From positions 100,445 through 164,444 of the forward strand of contig WTPW01001268.1 in the NCBI GenBank assembly GCA_009809945.1: a DNA stretch of 64,000 nt, read 5' to 3'. The notes under the pieces are model-generated. The model was not told the DNA's origin. It made no database searches and saw only the letters and a list, made by a program, of their open reading frames with translations. A program made the position numbers and the translations under genes. This DNA is from Gigaspora margarita (lineage: Eukaryota > Glomeromycota > Glomeromycetes > Diversisporales > Gigasporaceae). This document shows positions 32,571 to 44,432 of this stretch, in pieces; the stretch's first letter is position 1, and each line of letters starts with the position of its first letter.

Positions 32571-33351
32571 TTTTTTTATTTTAACCCTCTATAAAACCCA
32601 CTTATACTTGTTTAATATAAACACTCTAAAACTAATCTCTAACCTTTTAACCCCTAACCCTAAAAAATGCGCCCAAAAAAATTTTTATTTTTCAATTTTT
32701 TTTTTATACTACATATATACATATTTCATTTTAATCTGATTTTCCGTCATATGTATTAATATTGTTCATGATTAATAATTTTGCTTTGAACTTATTTTAT
32801 GCACATCATCATTAGCTGTTAGTATTAACTATACTAAATTTGATCCAATCAAATTAAAAAAAGTCGACATATAGTTTTCGTCACAAAGATTCATCAATAT
32901 CTCCACTTATTTAAGAGTGGTTTTTTTATGTAATTTTAATAAATTGTTTGTCGTTTTATCTTTTTAAAAAAGTTTACTCCATTAAGCCTTTTTTTTCAAT
33001 ATATTTTGGATATATTTGGCAATTTATTAATCATATCCGATATCGATCGATTGGATTATTTTGCATAGTAATTATTTACATTCTTCAAAAATATTTAACA
33101 GCAGCATAATACAACTTTAAGTTAGTCTATACTCGGCGGCTTAATAATCTAATTTCATAATTTTCTCAACATTATTTATTAATGTGACAGGTTAAAATGA
33201 AATAATGTACAGTATAAAAAAAAATTGCCAAGCCACCGAAAAATAAAAATTTTGGGCTTTTTTAGGGTTAGGGGTTAAGGTTAAAGGTTAGTTTTAGAGT
33301 AGAGTTAATATGAAACAAGTATAAGTGAGTTTTAGAGGGTTAAATAAAAAC
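32571..33351. mobile_element. TIR element of about 780 bp with about 130-bp inverted ends (CGGTGGCTTG family)
   Basis: The left arm runs TTTAACCCTCTATAAAACCC, ACTTATACTTGTTT, CCCCTAACCCTAAAAAA. The right arm is its mirror (TTTTTTAGGGTTAGGGG, AAACAAGTATAAGTGAGTTT, AGAGGGTTAAA). The middle has no transposase frame. Solo ends of the same family mark the left edges of both duplication copies (near 6180 and 11840-11985). Confidence 0.8.
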
Positions 33352-33759
33352 CCATTTCATTTTAATATGATTAAATACATATTTATATAATATAATAATA
33401 TATATTGATAAATATATATATATATATAATAATATATATTGATAAATATATATATATATATAACTATATTTTGTTGTAATTTATATTAATAAGGATGGGT
33501 GAGTGGCATGCCAAAAAATTTTGCATGCCATACGGCATGTCATCAGTCAAATTTCATGCCACATCATGCTATAGGCATGCATTGGCATGCAAAAACATAA
33601 TTAAATATTAGATTTGCCTGGTTCGATTTACATTTTGGAATTTTTGTAAATTTCTTCTCGATCCAATATTCTCTCCGGAGCTTTTTGGAACTTGCTATTT
33701 AATTCTTAAGGTATACATGTCTATTTTCGAGGATCAACTTATTTCTGTGGATTGTATAT
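33352..33759. other. TA microsatellite and GCATGC cluster
   Basis: A doubled ATAATATATATTGATAAATA unit lies at 33390-33465. From 33497 to 33595 the hexamer GCATGC or GGCATG recurs at least seven times, resembling a transposon subterminal region. No gene is seen. Confidence 0.55.
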
Positions 33760-33767
33760 GTTGTAAG

Positions 33768-35247
33768 TATACATACCGGCCAAACTATATATTTTTAAAA
33801 TCCCAGATCCCAAACTGGCAAAACCTGTCATAATCCCAAATTCTGGTAAAAATCCCAAACTTTGACCAAATCCCAAATCCCATCCCAAATCCAAAATCCA
33901 AAAAAATTGCCCATTTCATCAATGACGATAATAATAATTATTAATTAATTAATAATTACATTGATATTTACATTGATCCTTTTCATTAATATTTATAAAG
34001 ATAATCCTTTTATTGTTTCATGCTTCATTTTTTTTTTTTGTTTATTATATTCGAATCGATCTTTATCGACTTGTATTATATATTCAACACTTTATTGATT
34101 CGCTCCGTGACTCGTGAAATTCGTTATATACTGAAAATCCCGATCTTCAGTGTAACCCGAAATTCAAGCTAATACCTTTAAGGTTCTTAGTCATAACAGA
34201 AGACTGCACATGTCTAAAAAGATAGGAATAACTTAGGGATGCAAGTTTGTTATGTCGAAAATTTTACGAAATAATCTGTGCTACCCACCAGGCGGCCATG
34301 AAAAAGGTAAGTTTATTTGTTTTTTTAAAAAATTGTAGTAATCTTATTTGAGTCGGGTTAGACAAGGCACCCGATCAGATTCCGTTGCCAAAAACAAATG
34401 CGGGTGTGTTCTATACCAGATACGGGGAATACAAAAACTATTAATTACATGTTAAAACATATATGAATATTCGAATGTATTCTTTTAATGTATGAAATTA
34501 GCTAGCATTTAATATTTAGGCGAGCAATGTATTAATTCATTTTATTCGCTTTTTATTTATTTATTTATTTATTTTTTTAATTTTTTTTTTACTTTACAAT
34601 TATTATTATTTCTTTTATCAATTGGTAAACTAAAATGACACACGTCATTCATGATTCACGATTCGCGAATAACACTTGACAATTCAGAATCAACATAAAT
34701 TCAGAAATAACACGTAACAGTACAATATAGAATTCTTGGCCAATGTGATAGGTTATATTTAGAGGTGTGAATGCAATGCTCGTAATTATGAGTTACAGCA
34801 ATTAATGTCGTTACTCATGATAATTATGACAAGTTACAGCATTGCTTCACACCTCAAATTATGCCACCAAGAATTTCATCAGAACCCTTAACTTTGTTAT
34901 TAAATCAATATTCCTCACACATTACATAATTTCCAAAGTGCCGATAGTATCCCTATTTTTTAGCTCTCGGTGCTACTGGCTTTAAGCTAAAAGTATTCTG
35001 ATAATAATTAATGCAACAATCCAATAATTCAAAATAAATAAATAAAAAATTTGCGATGCTTACTAACGGACAGCTTAAAAAATAATAAGTTAACACATTA
35101 TTGACTGGCCGAATTGATAAGCATTTGGGATTTGGGATTTGTTCAGTTTTGCCATATGGGATTTTTTAAATATAGCTGGACAGTCCCATTTGTTCGGGTT
35201 TGTCCATAGTCAAATCCCAAATCCCATGAGTTTGTCTGGCAAGTATA
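33768..35247. mobile_element. Non-autonomous hAT-like element (1480 bp) with 8-bp TSD
   Basis: Flanked by GTTGTAAG at 33760-33767 and 35248-35255. The terminal inverted repeats are TATACATACCGGCCAAACT (left) and, read inward from the right, TATACTTGCCAGACAAACT. Subterminal regions carry multiple AAATCCCA / TGGGATTT motifs facing opposite ways. No transposase frame remains. It landed inside another MITE (33760 plus 35248-35380). Confidence 0.88.
34729..34876. repeat. Foldback repeat inside the hAT-like element
   Basis: AGAATTCTTGGC and GAGGTGTGAATGCAATGC on the left are mirrored by GCATTGCTTCACACCTC and CCAAGAATTT on the right; the centre also pairs (GAGTTAC / GTTACTC). Probably an older nested MITE. 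Confidence 0.7.
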
Positions 35248-35380
35248 GTTGTAAGTGGATATGGAATCTAAATGGATTCGGAATCATTGGTTGATTTTAT
35301 CATATGTTCATCCATACTCTAACTCTAATTTAACTAGGAAATTCCAAATCCACTTAAAATTCCATTTCCGCTTACAACAT
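35248..35380. mobile_element. Small TIR MITE split by the hAT-like insertion
   Basis: GTTGTAAGTGGATATGGAAT on the left is mirrored at 35343-35380 (ATTCCATTTCCGCTTACAAC). Its first eight bases were duplicated on insertion of the 1480-bp element and appear again at 33760-33767, preceded by TATAT, matching the ATAT that follows the right end. Confidence 0.8.
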
Positions 35381-35633
35381 ATTCTCGTAATCCTGTGATC
35401 CAATTTGGATGATTTCAATTTGAAGATAACCAATTGGAATATGTATTTTTGATTGTTCTAGATAATTTTGGCATTGAAACAAACCATCAGTACAAAAAAA
35501 AATACCCCAAAATTGGTTTAAATTGGCCTTTGATCACTAACAAAAAATGTTAAAAAATATAAAAAATAATTTTTTAAAGATATAACAACAAACCCTAACA
35601 GAAAGCCAAAAAAAGCTTATTTGAATATATAAG

Positions 35634-36212
35634 GTAAGTGTGGGTATTGTGGCGAAGTTAGCAGTTCCAATTAGCAAAAGTTTATGAATAAAAAAATCTT
35701 ATTATAAATTTTATTTTATATATAAGTTTTAATTTGTTTTATATAATTAATAAAAAAAAATAGCTCAATTTTATAATTTTATTGTAAGAATCCTATAGCA
35801 GCTTTGATTCTCAATTTAATAAAGGTATTGTGGCAAACCAAAAATTAACAAATAAAAAATAATTGATAATCTTTTTATATATAGTACCATGGTAGAAACA
35901 GAAGACTTCTAAATGTAGTAAAAAATTTTAGAATATGTATAAATCAGTGCCATGAATAATTTAAATTAGTGGGCAGTACCAATTTATCTAGTAAATAATC
36001 TTATTTCTCTATTTTACTATATTTTTTAATAAATTATCAATTTTTTGTTTCTTAGACAATAATATTTTATGACCCAGTAATCAGAACCAAATGATTTTTG
36101 TACTATTTAATCCATCTTATTGAGATGGATTGAATAGTATAAAAATTATTTGATTTTGGATCAACAGATCATGACTTATGATAAATTCACTACAATATCT
36201 ATATTTACTTTA
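35634..36212. mobile_element. Possible TIR element of about 580 bp
   Basis: GTAAGTGTGGGTATTGTGGC at the left resembles, with transitions, the inward reading of the right end, GTAAATATAGATATTGTAGT. It contains a symmetric palindromic module (36055-36175) seen in other elements. Target duplication not resolved. Confidence 0.5.
36055..36175. repeat. Palindromic module shared with other elements
   Basis: A near-perfect palindrome centred at about 36125: CAAATGATTTTTGTACTATT, then AATCCATCTTATTGAGATGG and the mirror. Related modules occur at 47735-47995, 56760-56890, 58580-58690 and 59490-60180. Confidence 0.75.
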
Positions 36213-36573
36213 TACATTATTTTAAAAGTATTTGGATTTTTGGTAAAGCTAAAAAAAAACTTTAGATAACCTTGGTATTATTTAAATTATCTTACTAAAA
36301 TAAATCTAATTATACTTAAATCATAAACTTGGATTACAAAATTTCAAATATATTTAATCCATGTCTACTAATTTGATTTTTTTTGTTTATTTTGATGCAC
36401 CCCAAAAATATAGTTACACAATATGCAATATGCATCAGCTGGTTGACACTAGGTTGACACCAATAAAATTTAAAGCATGTGATTTAAGATATGTCGTATT
36501 ACAGTAGTATTACAGTGCAGTAGTATTTACAATAAATTTTTAATTCATCAAATGATATTTTCAAAACATATTC

Positions 36574-36690
36574 GAAAAGAGCTTAGAAGGCTTGCCAGTT
36601 AGAGTAATTGCTAAACATTTGGGTGCTAACAGGTCTTCGGTAGATCAAGTTCTCAAACAATTTCATATATTGAAGAATTATAATTATTAA
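36574..36690 (+). pseudogene. Transposase-like helix-turn-helix fragment
   Basis: A short frame reads LEGLPVRVIAKHLGANRSSV then DQVLKQFHILKN before a stop. The spacing I..HLG.NRSSV..VLK is a homeodomain-like helix-turn-helix of the kind at the start of Tc1/mariner transposases. No DDE catalytic region follows; only a fragment remains. Confidence 0.5.
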
Positions 36691-36874
36691 AACTTTATCA
36701 GCAAGTATTAATAAAATCTTGTACATTTTTTCAAACTAGTTAACAACTCCAAATCATATTTAATACAGTATATTTATTAGTGCCTACTTGTTTAATATGT
36801 GTGTTACATATTAAAAGTCTCAAAATACAGGCATGAGTGTTATTTCGAGAGTTTATAGTTGATAGATATTTAAG

Positions 36875-37242
36875 GGTAGGGTGAACGTAGATCATTTTTA
36901 ATAATGATCACGTTGTAATCATATGAAATCAGGTGATCGACCAATCAGGGTTGTAAACAACAACGATTCAACCAATCAGAATTGGTGATTTTTGTGTGAC
37001 CTAAGGAAATTTGGGGTCACCTAAGTTTTTTTACCAATATACAAAGNTNGATTTNTTTAAANNATATAGNGTTTAAAATTTTANTATAACAAATNGNAGA
37101 CTTCANATTATATACCACAAAATTTTGGGAAATACTGGCTATAATCTTGAAAAGTTTTATTAGAAGCATATTTTTGCTTTCTATATAAAATTTTTTTGTA
37201 CCCCATAAATCATATGAAAATTGATCTACGTTCACCCTACCC
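36875..37242. mobile_element. piggyBac-type MITE (368 bp) with TTAA target duplication
   Basis: The terminal inverted repeats are perfect over 21 bp (GGGTAGGGTGAACGTAGATC plus A, mirrored at 37222-37242), and TTAA flanks both sides (36871-36874, 37243-37246). GGG ends plus TTAA are diagnostic of piggyBac-mobilised elements. The centre contains several unresolved bases between 37027 and 37106. No coding frame. Confidence 0.92.
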
Positions 37243-37246
37243 TTAA

Positions 37247-37480
37247 TAAACAAAGTTTGCTATACTATAAGTTACTAAAGTTAATTATATAATAAATAGC
37301 CATAAGAAATTGAGTAAACTTTAATATGAACTAGAACCTACGATATATTTATTAGACAAGAGCATGCCAGTTTACTAGTATAAAAAAAAATACGAAAATA
37401 TTTTATAGTTACTTGACTATATTCAAATCAAACATACCAGTTTAAACTATATATATTTTAAACTACTATATTATATCTAA
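37247..37480. other. AT-rich spacer
   Basis: No gene or element ends recognised. Confidence 0.4.
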
Positions 37481-37499
37481 AATTAATTTAAAATCAACT

Positions 37500-37745
37500 A
37501 CTATACTATATCTATTTCAAACTATATACCATGCTACATCCTAGTTTAAACTACTGTGCTACATCTCAATTCAAATTGCTTTGCTATGTTCTAGTTCAAA
37601 CTATTGTGCTAAGTCCATTTCTAACTACTGTGCTAAGTTCAGAATCTAACTACTATGCTATGTCCAGTTCTAACTACTGTGCTACATCCTAATATATTCT
37701 GTTCTAGTTTTGTTCTAACTACCATGTTATGTTCATTCAAACTAT
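37500..37745. repeat. Degenerate minisatellite of about 28 bp
   Basis: Units of the form TCTAACTACTGTGCTACATC repeat about eight times with drift (CTATGTCC, CTAAGTTC variants). No coding signal. Confidence 0.75.
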
Positions 37746-38006
37746 CATTCTAAAAAAAAAAAAAAATAGTATATACAGTTAAATACCATGATACTATTTG
37801 TTATTACTGTATACAAGCAAAACAATTCAAATAAACATGTTTGCTAATTGAAACATGACAAAACCTGTACCGTAAATCTAAATTGTACAATGATGTCGAG
37901 TTAAAGTACTTGTAGTTGACATTTTAAACTCTAAAAAGTATTATAATAAAAATATGTAAGTTCTATATATTAAGTTATTCTTTTAACAATAGATTCTAGC
38001 TATATA

Positions 38007-38819
38007 TAGTGGCCTACCATATTATTGTGGACACTTTTTAAAAATTTATACAAAGCTAAATATTTATGATATTAAGCTAAAAATTAAATTAGAAATTCTT
38101 TAAATCTATATCTTTTAAATAAAAAAAAAGTTTAAAAAATTTATGCTACAGTTTTTGAAATAATTAAGTTTAAGTAAAATTTTAGATTTTTACAATTGAC
38201 TGATTTTCTAAAATTTAATATAGTTTACATAGTAACTAGAATTACTAAATATAGTAATATATAAACTTAAATTTTTTATTAATAAACTAGCAATTTTTTT
38301 TAAATAAAGGTATTTAGTATAACAAATTGTATATATCTTAAAAATTTTATAATTTTTCAAAAAATTTTTATTTAATTACTATATATAGTAATAAAATTAC
38401 TATATTTGGTAATTGAGTATAGTTTTGAATTAATAATTGTATTACTATATTTAGAAATAATAACTATCTTAAAATTTTTTAAAATTTTATAAAAATTTGA
38501 GATTNTATATAATTTGTCATACTGAATAATTTTTACTTATTTTTGAAATCCAATTAGCTTAATAAAAAATTAATTTTTGCTATACAGTTATTATTTTAAT
38601 TAATTTTGTACAACAATAAAAAATGGTCAAATATAAAAATCTAATATTTTACTTAAACTTAATTATTTTAAAAACTGTAGCATAAAATCTTTTAAACTTT
38701 TTTTTATTTAAAAGATATAGATTTAAAGCATTTATAATTTAATTTTTAGCTTAATATCTTAAATATTTAGCTCTGTATAAATTTTTAAAAAGTGTCCACA
38801 ATAATATAGTAGGCCACTG
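38007..38819. mobile_element. Tc1/mariner-type element with about 195-bp terminal inverted repeats (813 bp)
   Basis: The left end TAGTGGCCTACCATATTATT is mirrored by AATATAGTAGGCCACTG at the right, and the pairing continues for about 195 bp on each side (ATTGTGGACACTTTTTAAAA and onward). TA flanks both ends (38005-38006, 38820-38821). The CAGTG-type terminus plus TA fit the Tc1/mariner superfamily. The core has no transposase. One unresolved base lies at 38505. Confidence 0.92.
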
Positions 38820-38821
38820 TA

Positions 38822-39603
38822 GTACATATCTATAGTTTGAAGGATTGGTTGACCCCACGAACGATTGGTTGGATGTAAGAAGTATATAATAAAATGATGT
38901 GTATCAGTTAATTTGACCTTAATTTTGAGATCAGATTATATCAAAATTGGGAATCTTTTTTTAAAATTATATTAAAATTATGACTCTAAAAATCAAATCG
39001 GTAGATATGTTATAAAAATAAAATTGATTTTCAAAACAAATATATATTTTTTTATTATTTTTTTTTTTAGTTTAGCAAAACTTGACAATATTTTATTTGA
39101 AATAATACAGTATAACTAAAATATATATACAAACTATATCTATATTTTATCTAATTATAAAATTTATTATTATTTAGCTATTACTAAAAAAGTTCAATTG
39201 TACTAGAATCATATAACTAAAAAGCCTTACTAGTCTTACTGCTTTATAATTAAAAATTACTAATCTGATAATATTTTTTATAGAAAAGTAAAAAAAAAAA
39301 TAAAAAAATAAAAAAATAAACAATAAATAAAAGTAAAAAAAAATAAATAAAATAAAAAAATAAAAAATATATATTAGTTATATGATATATTATATAAAAA
39401 TTTTTATATAGTTAACTTTCTCTATTTTTTTATTTTTTTTTATTTTTTTTTTTATTCTTTGATGGACTTGCTAGCACTTAGCTAGAATACAAAAAAGTAA
39501 TTTATAGCTAACTAGAAAACTAATTACTATTATAACTACCTGAATTAACATTCTAATATATAAGGCTAACATTACCCAGCTGCTTCTACGAGTGCTCAGA
39601 TAC
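38822..39603. other. AT-rich spacer with A/T simple repeats
   Basis: AAAATAAAT-type low-complexity DNA at about 39280-39365 and T runs at 39420-39456. No gene is seen. Confidence 0.5.
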
Positions 39604-40245
39604 ATCCTATCTAGGGTTCCAACCTATTACTCAGATAACCGTGTAATCTATTACCCGAACTGAAAAAATTACTAATCGGATAATAGTTTTGTCAAACCGG
39701 TTTTTAATGTAATAAGTGGATATCTGGTTAATAAACGATTATAAATAGATATTTGATTAACCTAGATATCCGGTTAATAAATAACCGGTTAATTTAAAGT
39801 GATCAAATAAGTTAAACATATGATTTGTTCATATAAATAAAGTTCAAAAAAGTTCTAATACATGCCATATTAGATAAGTTCAAAACGCGCTATATTAGTA
39901 AATTAATTAATATTTAAAAGGATTTATAAAAAAATTTTTATATATTATTTTCTTTGTTTACTAAGAACACAGCAGAATAAGGGAGTTTGTTCTTAGTCTT
40001 AAGCATACCCATAAAAGTTCTTCAAGCAGTTTACTTTTGGTAGTACTAGTTATCTTTGTTCATATTCTACCATACTAGTTATAGTTCTTTAATAGTTAAT
40101 TACCACTTGTTAACTATCAAAAAAAAAAAAAACGTACAAGAGTAAAAGTTTAAAGCTATAAATAAGCAGGTATGATTCATTTAAGTTAAATATACCACGT
40201 AGATAATAATAATAAAATTTGTTTTAAAAAATCAACCTAGGCTTT

Positions 40246-42494
40246 ATGATGTCAGATTATATACATGAAGATGATATGTCTTTTTTACAATATGAAGAAT
40301 CGCCCAGAAATGAAGAACCATCTATGAATGAATCTTCAATAAATAAACCTTCAATAAATAATGAACCTTCAATAAATGATGAGCCTTCTATAAATAATAA
40401 ACCTAGTAAAAGAACAAAAAAACAAAAAAAGCGAGATAATTCTAGCATCGTATGAGACTATTTTAAAACTGAAAAAATAAAAAATGGGGTTTTTGACATA
40501 TGTCAACTTTGTAAAGAAAAAATATTACAGTAAAGTATGTACATAATTCTTCAACTAAAAATATGCTTTTCCATTTCTGGTCCAAGCACTGAATTGATAA
40601 AGATCATAATGAAGAAAACACTAATAACTCAATTGTCAAGGCCTTGCATATTATTACTAAACGTTGACAAGAAAAATTGGCACGAGATTTGGTCGAATTT
40701 ATTATTGAAGACTGCCAACCATTAAATATTTTGCATTGTCAAGCTTTTCGTCAACTTCTAAATAACTTGGAACCTGGCTTTCAGATTCCTTGTGAAATAA
40801 CTATAAAAAAAATAATTCATCAAGCTTATAATTGAAGTCGTGATCAATTATTTGGTATAATGAATGTAGATAGAGGATTTATTAATTTGACTACGGATTT
40901 ATGGAGTTCAAGAACAAATAAAGGATATATTGGAGTGACAGCAACTTGGATCGATTCAAAATTTATATTAAAAGAGGCTTTATTAATAATCCAACCAATT
41001 TCATCACCCTATATAGCTAAAAATATCAAAAGTTTGCTTAATCAAGTTATTCTTAAATGGGGATTAACTAGAAAAATCTTTTGCATTACAACTAACAATG
41101 GTCGCAATATTAAAAAGGCAATTGATTTGACAAACAATGTTATGCATTCAGCTTGTTCTGCTCATACACTTTAGTTAAGCATACTAAAGGTCTTAAACCT
41201 GTAGCACGATTAATTAAGCAAGCAAAAAACCTGATTCTTTTTTTTTCTCAAAGCCCCAAACCAACTGAACGACTTAATGATGCACACGAAAAGTGCCAAT
41301 ATGCAACAATTTATCAAGTAATTGATGATGTATCAACGAGGTGAAATTCCTCTTACTTGGCCTGGGTTCGATTCAGAGAATTGAAAAAAGCAATCATTTA
41401 TCTTGTTCTTATGCTGCCATCTGAAGTAGAACGGTATGACAAACTTGATGAGAAATATTTGAAACTAATAAACCTAACTGAAGATGAGTGGCAGTTATTG
41501 GATGATCTTATTATATTAATAAAGTCATTTTATGAAGCTACTACCATATTTTCTGGTTCCAATTATCCCATATTCAACCTCATTTATCCAACCATGAAGC
41601 TGCTGATTAAAAAGTTTGAGCCTTCTGATGAGCAAACTGAAGATGATTATACAGATTTGTTATTCGGATCTAGGGAACAAAGAAGTGATCAAAGTCAATT
41701 AGTTATTAATGAAGAAAATTTTGATAAATTAGATTTAGAGTATGAGCATGAGTTACCAATTATTTTAGAGCAACTTCGGCAACCGTTATGTGCATCTCAA
41801 GGATGAAAAAAAAAATAAAAAACCCCCAAAAAATAAATTTAAGCAATACAGTAATCCACGATTTAAAAATCATTGTTTAATAGAACCACCTATTACTACC
41901 GTAGAGTTATATGATCTGGTCAAGGCTGCGAGTTACCTTTCTCTTCAAGAGTACTAGAAAGTTCTTGACGAAGTTGGACTTATTGCATCATTTTTGGATC
42001 CTCGAATAAAGAATTTAAATTTTATCGATGATGAAGATATAAAGATAAGCACAATTAATACAGTATGAAGAATGTGTTTAGAAGAAGAACATAATCAACC
42101 TTTGATTGAAGAAATTTTAAGAAACGATGAATTTGCTAGATCTTCTAATAATTTAATGTCAGATTTATATAGTAATGAAAAATTAAATAGTGTAACTGAA
42201 GAGAATAAGGTTGATCATTATATTCGTGAGCCCATTCAAAGAAGAAAATGCAATCCATTAACATGGTGGCGAGATAATGCAAACAAATTTCCTGTGCTAT
42301 CAAACCTGGCTCAGAAATATTTGTCAGTCTCAGCTATATCGGTTCCTTCTGAGCGGTTGTTTACAGATGCTGGATTGCACATTATAGCAGACATTCGAAT
42401 AGCTGGATTTTGTAGGGCATGCAATAAGCTGGTCTGTCTGTTTTTAGAAATTTTTGGAGTTATCAGTAAAATCCTAGTGCAACCATACTCGTAA
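40246..42494 (+). pseudogene. hAT transposase pseudogene (BED finger, RNase H-like core, dimerisation domain)
   Basis: After an N-terminal Ser/Asn/Pro repeat (PSINNEP.., residues 25-55), a BED-type zinc finger begins V*DYF..C.LC, with TGA where Trp is normal. The catalytic core follows: FINLTTDLWSSRTNKGY with the first Asp, then FCITTNNGRNIKKA, where the second Asp is Asn, and CSAHTL*L. Then TR*NSSYLAW (TGA for the family Trp), EY*KVL and LIASFLDPRIKNL, and at the C-terminus NPLTWWRDNANKFPVLSNLA plus SVPSERLFTDAG, the hAT dimerisation motif. At least nine in-frame stops, frameshifts near 40530, 41175 and 41815, and the Asp loss make it non-functional. Confidence 0.9.
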
Positions 42495-43910
42495 TTTAAG
42501 TTTGTTTAGGTTCTACAGCAGAATATTTTGGAACACAAAATATCTAGTTACTTAACCGAAAATATAGATATAGATATTTAAGCAGCGTAAGCGTGAAATA
42601 ATTAAATTTGCAGGTTCAGGTTAGTCATCGCTTATGGTTGATTATTTTATTTTATTTTTAAATTTCTTTCTTATCTTAGTCAGAAATATAAAGCGTGAGG
42701 TAAATTAAATTTCAGGTTCAGGTTAGTTTTTAGTTTTTCAGTTATCGCTTATAGTCGATTATTTTTAAATTTCTTTCTTATCATTGATTGTTTTTTTATC
42801 TTTTTTTCTCTACCACTTACTACATAGTAACATTTCTCCTCCTGTGCAGTAGTACTGTACTTTCCCTTTTAGTTGTTGGTTTGCGATGCGTCATTCTTGC
42901 CAGTATTGCGGTTCAGTAGTATTTGCTTGAATTTATGGTATATTGGTGATGGTGGTACTGTTGGTGTTATGCTATCATTTCACTTTAACTAGTGCCTGAA
43001 TACTAATTTGCTTTTTTTTGCGCTATACTTTCCTTTTTCAGTCATTTGTCATCGTTAATTGGCGTTGTCGTTGCTAGTGTTGATGATTAGTGGTGTGATA
43101 TTTTTCTTTTCACTGCTTGAAGTCACGGTGTGCTGATACCATTGATGTTGTAATTGTCATTTTTATATACTAATTTGTTTTTTTTCTACATAACGATGTT
43201 TTCTCTGATGTCGTTGTGTCGTTTACGTTGTTGGTAGTGCCGCTGATTCGTGGTGTATTTTAAGTATTTCGCTTTTATATTGCTTGGAGTTGGCATGTGC
43301 TGGTGCCATCACTTGTTGTTTCGTTTTAACTAGTTGTGGGCTTCGTGTTAAATGGTAGCAAAAAAAAAAAATAGCCAAACATACACTAAGAAATCCATCA
43401 CCATTCCCATTACTATCTGAGCCAACTATTAATCATCATGACATCATTAGAAAAAGCAAAAGAAGCGATAGATTTCATCATAGTGAACGATGACTAGTTT
43501 AGATTCAGGTTAATGAGATTAATGTTCAGATATTCGACTATAAGTGACTCTTGTTATAACAAAGCTGTTGACTAAAAAAAATTTCAAAATAGCTTATATC
43601 GAATACTCGCTATATCGAGTTATGATAGGTTAATCTGCCAAGTATAGTGTGTTAGATAAATTATAATCTTCGGGTTTTATTTGCACAAAATATTACTGAT
43701 AGTCTTTTAATATAGATGTTAAATTTGTATTAGCTCTGTCATTTGACAATATTTTTGTGAAATAATTTTTACAATCTAAATCTTAATGCAACACAATATA
43801 TATAAAAATTGTTTATACTATATGATGCTTTAAATACTCGATAATAAGATTTGATCGATATGTGATAAAATAAGTGGTATTTCTAATAATAAATAAATCA
43901 AAGGGTCCAT
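42495..43910. other. hAT right arm, non-coding
   Basis: T-rich sequence with a doubled AAATTTCAGGTTCAGGTTAG region near 42605 and 42710, and GTTGTTGGT-like steps. No gene is seen. Confidence 0.45.
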
Positions 43911-44210
43911 ATTATTTCACTGACAATCACTTCACCAACATAACATTTCACCGACAAATATTCACTGACAAGTTTATTTTACCGACAGTTGTTTTACCGA
44001 AGCTTATTTTACTGACAAGTTTTTTTGTAAAAAGCACACTAACTTTAACCCAAATTTTACCCTGACCCTACCCTGACCCTAACGACAATGACCAGAATTA
44101 CTTTGTCAGTGAAATGAGCTTCGGTGAAACAAACTGTCAGTAAAATAAACTTGTCAGTAAATAATTGTCAGTGAATGTTATGTCGGTGAAGTGATTGTTG
44201 TCAAAATAAT
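43911..44210. mobile_element. Foldback MITE, TCACTGACAA family (copy 2)
   Basis: Arms of about 120 bp: ATTATTTCACTGACAATCAC, ACCGACAGTTGTTTTACCGA on the left, mirrored on the right (TCGGTGAAACAAACTGTCAG, GTGATTGTTGTCAAAATAAT). Each arm is a chain of TTTCACCGACA-like steps of about 20 bp, the same plan as 32207-32478. The loop holds TTTACCCTGACCCTACCCTG. Nested in the hAT element. Confidence 0.88.
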
Positions 44211-44295
44211 TGCTACTGAATCAAATCAATATGCTACAATGTTTAATAATGAATTATAATAATCGTACAGCTCTGGATTGCAGGTCAATAAATAG

Positions 44296-44432
44296 GGTAT
44301 CGGGTCACCTGATTATAATCGGGTATCCGAGTCACTCGATTATAATCGAGTATTCAAATCACCTGATATAATTGAATATCCAGGTCACCCGATTATAATT
44401 GAGTATTTGAGCTACCCGATTATAATCGGATG
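44296..44432. repeat. Subterminal tandem repeat of about 33 bp in the hAT right arm
   Basis: About four to five units of CCGATTATAATCGGGTATCC with GGTCAC spacers; each unit has a palindromic GATTATAATC core. Such arrays are typical transposase-binding regions of hAT elements; that role is inferred. Confidence 0.8.

Noticed and set aside
33352-33480. TA-rich doublet as a replication origin or centromere signature
   Set aside because: It is only a short ATAATATATATTGATAAATA duplication; such sequence is common here and nothing else supports that role.
40257-40448. 63-codon minus-strand frame rich in EGSSFI repeats
   Set aside because: It is the antisense of the Ser-Ile-Asn repeat at the start of the hAT transposase.
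40246-42494. Firm claim of an alternative genetic code (UGA = Trp)
   Set aside because: Other stops fall at Gln sites, and frameshifts and catalytic losses show that the element is dead. Transition decay explains the data more simply, so it is kept only as a testable alternative.
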